Below, piece after piece: positions 51,400 to 58,528 of a stretch of DNA of 64,000 bases. The notes under the pieces were generated by a model. The model had not been told where the DNA came from and ran no database searches. It was given only the letters and a program-made list of their open reading frames with translations. The translations under genes were made by a program, and so were the position numbers. Positions within the stretch are counted from its first letter, which is position 1. Every line of letters begins with the position of its first letter. The stretch is from VRUE01 sp963737575 (GTDB lineage: Bacteria > Actinomycetota > Thermoleophilia > Solirubrobacterales > 70-9), in the NCBI GenBank assembly GCA_963737575.1, contig CAVTTJ010000005.1:682001-746000 (forward strand), given 5' to 3'.

Positions 51400-53364
51400 A
51401 TGTGGAGCCGAGCGGCTTCCATCGGTGCCCTGGCGGCGATCGCCGCCGCGTCGGCGGTCTCTCCGGCCGGCGCCGCGCCCTCGTGGCGCCCGACGGTCGA
51501 CGTCGAGCCGTCGCCGCCCGTCGGCTCGCTCGTCTTCCCGAAAATCGTCGCCAGGCAGGAAGGCTGCTCCTCGGTCGTCTTCCCCCGCGGTGGCGTTCAG
51601 GCGACCACCCGCCCCCCCGGGGGATCCTTCGCCAGCCCTCCCCAGAACCTCGGCGGGATCCTCGGCGGCGAATATCCCGAAGTCGCCTTCGGCGGCGGCG
51701 TCGCCGCCGTGGCCTGGCTCGACGGCTCCTCGAATCTGCGGATCTCGACGGCCACAGGGTGCGGCCCGTTCGGCGCCGCGGCGGAAGTACCCTCGACCCC
51801 CACCTCCCCCAATCACGCCCGGGTCGCGGTCGACTCGAGCGGCAGGACGATCGCGGTGGTCGGCGGCGGGGCGAGCGGCAGCCGCCGCGCCTACGTCTCC
51901 GAACGCCCGGCGGGCGGGAGCCCGAGTGCGGCGGCGGTGCTGCCGATCTCATCGGGCGAGGGTTTCCGGCCCTGGGTCGCGACCAACGCCGAGGGCGGGG
52001 CGGCGATCGCCTTCGACGTCGTCGACGGCGGCAACCAGGTCTACGGCAGCCTGCGCTCGGCCGCCGGCTGGTCGACCCCGGTCAGGTTGAACGAAGAAGG
52101 CAAGACGGTGGTCGGCGAAAGCGCTCGCGTCGCGATCGGCCCAGACGGAGTCCTGCACGCGACCTGGATCGACTCCACGAACGGGAGGCTGATCTTCGGC
52201 TCGCTCGCGCCGGGGGGCTCGCCGACGCGGATCACTCTTCAGGAAGTGGCGGCCGGGAACATCACCGAGGAACCGCCGGCAGCACCGAAAATCGCCGAGG
52301 ACGACCACGGCCGAATCGCCGTCATCTGGGTCCAGGAAGCGGCGGCGGTCCGCACCGTCAAGGCGAAGGTGAGGGAACCGGGAAGCTCCTCGTTCTCCGC
52401 TCCGCTCGACATCTCGCCGCTGACAAACCAGCCGCGGAGCTACCCGTGGATCGCGATCGACCGCGACGGCCGGCTCGTCGCCGCCTACAGCAACGCCCCC
52501 TCGATCGGCCACAGCGACGCGCTGGGCGCGACGCTCGAACCCGGCGCCTCGCAGTTCACCGAACCGGTCCAGCTCGGCGAAAGCTCCCATGTCACCTCTC
52601 CGTCAGGGATCTCGACCGACACCGACGGCAACACGCTGGTCGCCGTCTACAAATCGGACGGGACGACCGAAGCCAGGGTTGCCCCTTTCGACGCCGCCGG
52701 ACCGCTGATGAATGGCCTCTCGATCCCGAGCTCAGGGACTGTCGGCAACCCGATTCCCTTCTCTGTCTCGCCGGTCGATGCCTGGTCGCCGCTCGGGACG
52801 ACCGCCTGGAGCTTCGGCGACGGAGGTACGGCGCTCGGAAGGTCGGTCTCGCACGCCTTCTCGGCAGCCGGCAGCCGGCAGATCACCGTCAGCGCCGCCG
52901 ACTCGCTGGGGAACACGAGCAATGCAACGGGGTCGACGACGATTCAGGGCGCAGTCAGCAAAGGCAGACTGCAACTCAGCGACCTCAGGCTCACCCACCG
53001 GAGGTTCCGAATGGCAGGAGGAGGCGCCAAACGCGCCGCAGCCTCGAAGCGGAAGAAGAGGCCTCCGGTCGGGACGAGGGTTAGCTACAGGCTCGCCGAG
53101 GATGCGATCGTGAACTTCGTCGTCGACTCGACAGAAAGTGGTGCGAAGTCATCGGGCGGATTCAGGTTGGGAAAACGCCCGCGATTGAAGTTTTCTCAGG
53201 TGGGGAGGGCCGGCGCCAACAGCTTCCGCTTCACCGGCCGGGTCAAGGGACGCAGGTTGACGCCAGGGAACTACGGAATGACCGCAGTCGCGGCTCCGAA
53301 GCCAGGAGAGCTGCGTCTCGCATCGGCGCCGCAATCGGTCACCTTCACGATCGTCGGCCGCTGA
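51400..53364 (+). CDS. secreted PKD-domain protein
   Basis: A 654-residue exported protein. A signal peptide covers about residues 1-26. Residues 30-430 form beta-strand repeats of the type VAVDSSGRTIAVV, AIGPDGVLHATWID and AIDRDGRLVAAY, likely a beta-propeller. A PKD domain follows (WSFGDGGTALGRSVSHAFSAAGSRQITV, about 465-500). The C-terminal 110 residues resemble the C-terminal domain of the beta-helix protein at 556-1917 (basic linker, SFRFTGRVKGRRLTPGNY). It interrupts ftsY and ffh. Ligand unknown. Confidence 0.8.
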   Translation: MWSRAASIGALAAIAAASAVSPAGAAPSWRPTVDVEPSPPVGSLVFPKIVARQEGCSSVVFPRGGVQATTRPPGGSFASPPQNLGGILGGEYPEVAFGGGVAAVAWLDGSSNLRISTATGCGPFGAAAEVPSTPTSPNHARVAVDSSGRTIAVVGGGASGSRRAYVSERPAGGSPSAAAVLPISSGEGFRPWVATNAEGGAAIAFDVVDGGNQVYGSLRSAAGWSTPVRLNEEGKTVVGESARVAIGPDGVLHATWIDSTNGRLIFGSLAPGGSPTRITLQEVAAGNITEEPPAAPKIAEDDHGRIAVIWVQEAAAVRTVKAKVREPGSSSFSAPLDISPLTNQPRSYPWIAIDRDGRLVAAYSNAPSIGHSDALGATLEPGASQFTEPVQLGESSHVTSPSGISTDTDGNTLVAVYKSDGTTEARVAPFDAAGPLMNGLSIPSSGTVGNPIPFSVSPVDAWSPLGTTAWSFGDGGTALGRSVSHAFSAAGSRQITVSAADSLGNTSNATGSTTIQGAVSKGRLQLSDLRLTHRRFRMAGGGAKRAAASKRKKRPPVGTRVSYRLAEDAIVNFVVDSTESGAKSSGGFRLGKRPRLKFSQVGRAGANSFRFTGRVKGRRLTPGNYGMTAVAAPKPGELRLASAPQSVTFTIVGR

Positions 53365-53372
53365 GCGCCCTC

Positions 53373-53378
53373 TAAGCT
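53373..53378 (+). promoter_or_regulatory. putative -10 element of ffh
   Basis: TAAGCT, 9 nt before GTG 53388. Confidence 0.35.
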
Positions 53379-53387
53379 GGTCGGCTC

Positions 53388-54752
53388 GTGTTCGACCAAC
53401 TCTCAGATCGGCTCCAGGCGACGCTCTCCGACGTCCGCTCGCGCGGAAAGCTCAGCGAGAGCGACGTCGACGCGGCGATGCGCGAGATCCGCCTCGCCCT
53501 GCTCGAGGCTGACGTCAACTTCAAGGTCGTCAAAGCTTTCACCAAGGAGCTGAAGGAGCGCTGCCTCGGCGGCGCGGTGATGGAAAGCCTCGATCCGGGC
53601 CAGCAGGTGGTGAAGATCGTCAACGAGGAGCTGACCGAGCTGATGGGCGGCTCGGGCCGCGAGCTCGCCTACTCATCCAGCGGGCCGACCGTGATCCTGA
53701 TGGCCGGGCTACAGGGCTCGGGCAAGACGACTGCCTGCGCCAAGCTCGCCCAGCTGCTCGCAAAAGACGGCAAGGACGTAGCGCTTGCTGCCTGCGACGT
53801 CTACCGCCCGGCGGCCGTCGAGCAGCTGGTCACCGTCGGCGGCCGCGCCGGCGCCCACGTCTACGAGCAGGGGACCGACGCCGACCCGGTCGAGATCGCC
53901 GCCTGGGCGCTCGATCGCGCTCGCGAGGAGCGCCGCGACGTGCTGATCGTCGACACCGCCGGCCGCCTCCACATCGACGAGGAGCTGATGGCCGAGCTCG
54001 CGCGGATCCGCAAGCGGACGAAGCCCCACGACGTCCTCCTCGTCGTCGACGCGATGACCGGCCAGGACGCGGTCGCCGTCGCCGAATCCTTCGCCGAGGC
54101 CGCCGAGTTCGACGGCGTCGTGATGACCAAGCTCGACGGCGACGCCCGCGGCGGCGCCGCGCTCTCGGTGAAGGCGGTCACCGGCAAGCCGATCCTCTTT
54201 GCCTCCACCGGCGAGAAGCTCGAGGCCTTCGAGGCCTTCCACCCCGACCGGATGGCCTCGCGGGTTCTCGGCATGGGGGACGTCCTCAGCCTGATCGAGA
54301 AAGCGGAGGAGCAGGTCGACCAACAGCAGGCCGAAGACCTCCAGCAGAAGCTTGAAAGCGATCGCTTCACCCTCGAAGACTTCCTCCAGCAGATGCGCCA
54401 GGTGCGGAAAATGGGCCCGCTCAGCGGACTGGTCGGCATGCTGCCCGGGATGGGGGCAGTGAAACAGCTGAAGAACGCCGACGTCGACGAGGGCGAGCTC
54501 GATCGGGTCGAGGCGATCATCCTTTCGATGACGCCGGAGGAGCGGGTCAACCCGTCGCTGATCAACGGATCCCGCCGCAAACGGATCGCGAACGGCTCCG
54601 GCACCCGCGTCCAGCACGTCAAGCAGCTCCTCAAGCAGTTCGAGGGGATGCGCAAACTGATGCGCCAGATGGTCACCGGCAAGATGCCGAGCCCGGAGCA
54701 GCTGGCCCAGATGGGCGGCGGCGCCCCACGCCCGAAGATCCGAAGGCGCTAA
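53388..54752 (+). CDS. ffh: signal recognition particle protein Ffh
   Basis: A 454-residue SRP54 homologue. The GTPase has MAGLQGSGKTTACAKLA, DVYRPAAVEQL, IVDTAGRLHIDEELM and TKLDGDARGG. The C-terminal M domain is rich in Met/Gln (LQQMRQVRKMGPLSGLVGMLPGM; MRKLMRQM) and binds SRP RNA and signal peptides. Start GTG. No SRP RNA gene was recognised nearby. Confidence 0.95.
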   Translation: MFDQLSDRLQATLSDVRSRGKLSESDVDAAMREIRLALLEADVNFKVVKAFTKELKERCLGGAVMESLDPGQQVVKIVNEELTELMGGSGRELAYSSSGPTVILMAGLQGSGKTTACAKLAQLLAKDGKDVALAACDVYRPAAVEQLVTVGGRAGAHVYEQGTDADPVEIAAWALDRAREERRDVLIVDTAGRLHIDEELMAELARIRKRTKPHDVLLVVDAMTGQDAVAVAESFAEAAEFDGVVMTKLDGDARGGAALSVKAVTGKPILFASTGEKLEAFEAFHPDRMASRVLGMGDVLSLIEKAEEQVDQQQAEDLQQKLESDRFTLEDFLQQMRQVRKMGPLSGLVGMLPGMGAVKQLKNADVDEGELDRVEAIILSMTPEERVNPSLINGSRRKRIANGSGTRVQHVKQLLKQFEGMRKLMRQMVTGKMPSPEQLAQMGGGAPRPKIRRR

Positions 54753-54766
54753 CCTGCCGCAGTCCA

Positions 54767-55021
54767 ATGGCAGTGCGAATCAGACTGAGAAGGGTGGGTT
54801 CGAAGAAGAACCCGATCTGGCGGATCGTCGTCGCCGACAAACGCTCGCCGCGCGACGGGCGCACGATCGAGACGATCGGCCGTTACGACCCGCAGACCGA
54901 GCCCTCGACGATCGAGCTCGACGAGGAGCGCGCCCGTCACTGGCTCGAGCACGGCGCCCAGCCCTCCGAGACCGTGGCGACCCTGCTGCGGACCAAGGGC
55001 ATCGCAGCCTCCGGGAGTTAG
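54767..55021 (+). CDS. rpsP: ribosomal protein bS16
   Basis: An 84-residue small-subunit protein: MAVRIRLRRVGSKKNPIWRI, VADKRSPRDGRTIETIGRYDP and HWLEHGAQPSETVATLL. Starts 14 bp after ffh and is followed 1 bp later by khpA. Confidence 0.95.
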   Translation: MAVRIRLRRVGSKKNPIWRIVVADKRSPRDGRTIETIGRYDPQTEPSTIELDEERARHWLEHGAQPSETVATLLRTKGIAASGS

Positions 55022-55022
55022 C

Positions 55023-55253
55023 GTGACCGAGCTGCTGGAGTTTCTCGTCCGGGCGCTAGTCGAGGACCCCGGGGCGGTCGTCGTCGAGGAGGTCGAAGAG
55101 GAAGGCGACCTTGTCTACGAGATTTCGGTCGCCGAGGACGATCTGGGCCGGGTGATCGGCAAAGGTGGCCGGGTGGCGAACGCGATCCGGACGATCGCCA
55201 AGGCCGCAGCGGTGAGGATCGATCGGCGCGTTATCGTCGAAATCCTCGATTGA
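55023..55253 (+). CDS. khpA: KH-domain RNA-binding protein KhpA
   Basis: A 76-residue single KH domain with the GxxG-type loop VIGKGGRVANAIRTI. KhpA sits between rpsP and rimM in most Gram-positives and acts with KhpB/Jag on RNA and cell wall growth. GTG start; its TGA overlaps the TTG of trmD. rimM, which normally follows, is missing here. Confidence 0.9.
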   Translation: MTELLEFLVRALVEDPGAVVVEEVEEEGDLVYEISVAEDDLGRVIGKGGRVANAIRTIAKAAAVRIDRRVIVEILD

Positions 55254-55924
55254 AGCTCGACATCTTCACCCTGTTCCCGGAGGCGTTCGACTGGTTCCGG
55301 TCGCAGCGCTCGGTCCAGAACGCCCTCGGCAAGGGCAACGAGCTGCGGCTCTTCAACTACCGCGACACGACCCCCCTCAACGCCGGCCAGGTCGACGATG
55401 CTCCCTACGGTGGCGGCGCCGGGATGGTTCTGCGGGTCGACGTCATCGACGCTGCGCTGGAGGCCGCCTATCCCGGCGGCCGGCCCCACGTCGTGCTGCT
55501 CTCGCCGACCGGCAGGCTGCTCGACGACGAGACCGCTGACCGGCTGACGGCGGAGCCGCATCTGGCAATTCTCTGCGGCCGCTATGAGGGCTTCGACGAG
55601 CGTGTCCACGAGCACCTCGCCGATGAGGAGGTATCGATCGGGCGCTACGTCCTCGCCGGCGGCGAGCTACCGGCGATGGTCCTGGCCGACGTCGTGATGC
55701 GGAAGCTCCCGGGCGCTCTGGGGCACGAGCAGAGCGCGGTCGAGGAGTCGTTCAGCCCGCTGCTCGAGGGCATGCCCGAGTACCCGCACTACACGCGGCC
55801 ACCGGGCTACCGGGGCTGGCAGGTCCCTGACGTCCTCGTCTCCGGCGACCATGAGAAGGTCCGCAGCTGGCGGGCCGAGCAGAGCCGTATGCGTGCCGCA
55901 GAGTTCGACCGCGGCCCGGAGTAG
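55250..55924 (+). CDS. trmD: tRNA (guanine37-N1)-methyltransferase TrmD
   Basis: A 224-residue SPOUT methyltransferase. LDIFTLFPEAFDWF is the start, PYGGGAGMVLRVD and LCGRYEGFDERV contribute to the knotted SAM site, and SIGRYVLAGGELPAMVLAD follows. It begins at a TTG overlapping the khpA stop. Normal length is about 240; the C-terminus is slightly short. Confidence 0.93.
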   Translation: MKLDIFTLFPEAFDWFRSQRSVQNALGKGNELRLFNYRDTTPLNAGQVDDAPYGGGAGMVLRVDVIDAALEAAYPGGRPHVVLLSPTGRLLDDETADRLTAEPHLAILCGRYEGFDERVHEHLADEEVSIGRYVLAGGELPAMVLADVVMRKLPGALGHEQSAVEESFSPLLEGMPEYPHYTRPPGYRGWQVPDVLVSGDHEKVRSWRAEQSRMRAAEFDRGPE

Positions 55925-55925
55925 G

Positions 55926-55974
55926 TACGATTCCGCAACCGCGCGGCGCCGCTTTCGGCTCCGGCGGCTTTTTT
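55926..55974 (+). promoter_or_regulatory. rplS leader: -10-like TACGAT and hairpin with T6
   Basis: TACGAT at 55926-55931 is followed by a GC-rich segment able to fold (GCCG-CTTT-CGGC at its centre, further pairing to GGCGGC) and then TTTTTT at 55969-55974, 20 nt before the rplS ATG. This could end trmD transcripts or attenuate rplS. Pairing is imperfect. Confidence 0.35.
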
Positions 55975-55993
55975 ACGGAGCGCCTCCAGAGCC

Positions 55994-56713
55994 ATGAGCA
56001 GTGTTATCGACAGCATCGAGCGACGCCAGCAGCGGAAGGGGATCCCCTCCTTCGAGCCGGGCGATCGCGTGCGCGTCCACTTCCAGGTGGTCGAGGGCAG
56101 CCGGCGCCGGACCCAGGTCTTCGAGGGCATCGTCCTCAAGCGCCAGGGCTCGGGCTCGCGTGAGACCTTCACCGTCCGCAAGCAGTCCTTCGGGGTCGGC
56201 GTCGAGCGGACGTTCCCCCTGCACTCGCCGAAGATCGAGAAACTCGAGATCGCCGCGCGTGGCGACGTCCGCCGGGCCAAGCTCTACTACCTGCGCGGCA
56301 GGGTCGGCAAGGCGGCCAGGGTCGCCGAGCGGCGCTGGGGAATCGACGAGGAGCTGATCTCGACCCCCACCACCGCGGAGGAGCCGGAGGCCGTCGACGC
56401 CGAGGGAGCGACGATCGAGGAGGCCGAGGCCGCCGAGCACGGCGAGGCGCCTGAGGGCGACGCCGGGGAGACCGAGGGCGACGCCGGGGAGACCGAGACC
56501 GAGGGCGGCGAGGAGGCCGAGACAGAGGCAGAGGCAGAGTCGGGCCCCGGCAGTGAGGCCGAGGCGTCCGGCTCGGAGACGTTGGAGACCGAGGAGCCGG
56601 TGGACACCGAGACCGAGACGGAGTCGGAGGCCGAGGAAGAGGCCGCCGATGAGGGCTCGGCCGACCCCGGCGACGGTGAGCAATCCGACGACTCCGACAG
56701 GGATCCGGCCTGA
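55994..56713 (+). CDS. rplS: ribosomal protein bL19 with long acidic tail
   Basis: Residues 1-115 are a normal L19: IPSFEPGDRVRVHFQVVEGSRRR, RETFTVRKQSFGVGVERTFPLHSP and AKLYYLRGRVGKAARVAERR. Then about 120 extra residues follow, almost only Glu, Asp, Ala, Gly, Thr and Ser, including the tandem EGDAGETEGDAGETETEGG and a stretch of EAETEAEAES repeats. The tail doubles the protein length (239 against about 115) and carries a strong negative charge. The reading frame and stop are unambiguous. Confidence 0.92.
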   Translation: MSSVIDSIERRQQRKGIPSFEPGDRVRVHFQVVEGSRRRTQVFEGIVLKRQGSGSRETFTVRKQSFGVGVERTFPLHSPKIEKLEIAARGDVRRAKLYYLRGRVGKAARVAERRWGIDEELISTPTTAEEPEAVDAEGATIEEAEAAEHGEAPEGDAGETEGDAGETETEGGEEAETEAEAESGPGSEAEASGSETLETEEPVDTETETESEAEEEAADEGSADPGDGEQSDDSDRDPA

Positions 56714-57330
56714 ACCCGCGCATCCCAAAGCCACAGAGCACCGCCGGCGGCCTGATCGAGCTGGTGGTGATAGTCGCGCTCGCCCTTGGCCTCGCGCTGC
56801 TGCTCCAGGCCTTCGTCGTCAAGCCGTACCAGATTCCCTCGCAATCGATGGAACCCACGCTCGACGTCGGCCAGCGGGTGCTCGTGAACCGCTTCATCTA
56901 CCACCTGGAAGACCCCTCGATCGGCGACATCGTCGTCTTCCACCCGCCGGCCGGGGCCGAGCAGGGAGCCCAGTGCGGCGCCCCGCACCCGCCCCAGCAG
57001 GCCTGCGACACGCCAACCGAAGAAGCCTCGAGCCAGAATTTCATCAAGCGGGTGGTGGCCCTGCCGGGCGACAGGCTGAGCATCCGCGACGGCCACCCGG
57101 TGGTCAACGGGGTGGAGAAGACCGAAGAGCCCTACACGATCCCCTGTGGCCACGGCGGCGATTGCAATTTGCCGGATCCGATCACCATTCCGCCGGACCA
57201 TTACTTCATGATGGGCGACAACCGTGGGGAGAGCGACGACAGCCGATTCTGGGGGCCCGTCCCCCGTGAATGGATCATCGGCAAGGCCTTCGCCACCTAC
57301 TGGCCGCCCGACCGGATCGGGATCTTCTAG
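56710..57330 (+). CDS. lepB: signal peptidase I, probable CTG start
   Basis: Type I signal peptidase. QIPSQSMEPTL carries the catalytic Ser, FIKRVVALPGDRLSI the catalytic Lys, and MGDNRGESDDSRFWGPV the box D/E motifs. The first usual start (GTG 56764) would begin inside the membrane helix. In frame upstream, before any stop, lies only CTG 56710, overlapping the rplS stop (CTGA); it adds NPRIPKPQSTAGGLIEL, the normal flank of the helix, giving 206 residues. An external insert contains four Cys (in CGAPHPPQQAC and CGHGGDC). Confidence 0.88.
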   Translation: MNPRIPKPQSTAGGLIELVVIVALALGLALLLQAFVVKPYQIPSQSMEPTLDVGQRVLVNRFIYHLEDPSIGDIVVFHPPAGAEQGAQCGAPHPPQQACDTPTEEASSQNFIKRVVALPGDRLSIRDGHPVVNGVEKTEEPYTIPCGHGGDCNLPDPITIPPDHYFMMGDNRGESDDSRFWGPVPREWIIGKAFATYWPPDRIGIF

Positions 57331-57361
57331 GCGCCGCGGCAGCTCGCGCTCGCGCCGGCGG

Positions 57362-58009
57362 ATGCTGGCGCGGACCCAGCGGCTGTTCACCTTCGACCGG
57401 GCGCTCGGCAGCCGGCTGGTCGCCGGCGCCGACGAGGCCGGCCGCGGCTGCCTGGCCGGCCCGCTGGTCGCCGCAGCGGTGTTGATCGACTACGAGTCGC
57501 TCTCGCGGTCCGACCGGCTGGCGCTGGCAGGGCTCCACGATTCCAAGCAGATGGACGCGGAGAGGCGGGAGGAGATGTACCCCGCGGTGTTGCGCGCGGC
57601 CGCGAGGTCCTCGATCGTCGTCCGCTGTGTGCGGGGGATCGACGACCGCGGCCTCCACGTCACCAACCTCGAGGCGCTGGCCAGCGCGCTGGAGAGGCTG
57701 CGGCCGGCGAGCGAGGCGACCTGCCTCGTCGACGGCTTCTCACTCCGGAAATGCTCCGTGCCCCACCGAGCCGTGGTCGAAGGCGACGGGACGAGCGCCG
57801 CGATCGCCGCCGCCTCGGTCCTGGCCAAGGTCACCCGCGATCGCTACATGCACGGGATCGCCGACCAGCACCCGGGGTGGGGGTTCGATGAGCACGTCGG
57901 CTACTCGACCCCGGAGCATCGCGCCGCTATCGAGCGGATCGGGATCTCGCCGCTCCACCGTCGCTCCTTCCAGTCCGTCGCCTACAGCCAGCTCGAGCTC
58001 TCCGCCTGA
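57362..58009 (+). CDS. rnhB: ribonuclease HII
   Basis: A 215-residue RNase HII. LVAGADEAGRGCLAGPLVAAAV holds the first metal ligands (DEAGRG), HDSKQM and VDGF follow, then KVTRDRYMHGIADQHPGWGFDEHVGYST. The ATG at 57362 is chosen; the frame is open earlier but overlaps lepB. Removes RNA primers and single ribonucleotides. Confidence 0.92.
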   Translation: MLARTQRLFTFDRALGSRLVAGADEAGRGCLAGPLVAAAVLIDYESLSRSDRLALAGLHDSKQMDAERREEMYPAVLRAAARSSIVVRCVRGIDDRGLHVTNLEALASALERLRPASEATCLVDGFSLRKCSVPHRAVVEGDGTSAAIAAASVLAKVTRDRYMHGIADQHPGWGFDEHVGYSTPEHRAAIERIGISPLHRRSFQSVAYSQLELSA

Positions 58010-58096
58010 CCGTCGCATCTCCGCGTCCTCGGTCGCTCGCGTGCAGAGCAGGCAGCGCTCCCTGCGTCCTCGAGCTGCTCGGTCGGCGACCGCTCG

Positions 58097-58474
58097 TCAG
58101 AACGCCGAGCGGATGTGCTCCACCGCCGGGTTCATCCCGGCACGGTCGAAACTGACGCCGAAGACGTCGAAGCGAATCTCCGAATAGGGCGGGGTGCCGT
58201 GGCGGGTGGCGATCCAGGCGGTCGCGACGCGGCGGATCCGCAGCCGCTTGTGGGGGCCGACCGCGAACGCCGGCCGCTCGGGCCCCAGGTCGGAGCCCTC
58301 GCGGCCGGCCTTGACCTCGACGAAGACGAGGGTGCCGTCGTCGATCGCGATGATGTCGATCTCGCCGAGCCGGGTGCGCGCGTTGCGCTCGACGATCCGC
58401 CAGCCGCAGGCGGCCAGCCGAGCCGCGACCAGGTCCTCGGCCCGCCGTCCGATCCGCTGCCGCGCGAGAGTCAT
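58097..58474 (-). CDS. YraN family putative nuclease (UPF0102)
   Basis: A 125-residue restriction-endonuclease-like fold: RRAEDLVAARLAACGWRIVERNART, then GEIDIIAIDDGTLVFVEVKAG with the D-ExK active-site pattern. In most bacteria it is co-directional with rnhB and comM/dprA; here it is on the opposite strand. ATG start with TAGCGT 7 nt upstream. Confidence 0.88.
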   Translation of the reverse strand: MTLARQRIGRRAEDLVAARLAACGWRIVERNARTRLGEIDIIAIDDGTLVFVEVKAGREGSDLGPERPAFAVGPHKRLRIRRVATAWIATRHGTPPYSEIRFDVFGVSFDRAGMNPAVEHIRSAF

Positions 58475-58481
58475 CGGGTCG

Positions 58482-58487
58482 ACGCTA
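58482..58487 (-). promoter_or_regulatory. putative -10 of the yraN-type gene
   Basis: TAGCGT on the minus strand, 7 nt before ATG 58474. Confidence 0.4.
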
Positions 58488-58528
58488 GGGGCGCGGAGCG
58501 CACGGATGGCGCGCAGGGCGCAAAAAAT

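Noticed and set aside
54500..54766. SRP RNA gene near ffh
   Set aside because: No GGAAGCAG-type loop with flanking helix was seen in the intergenic DNA around ffh or ftsY.
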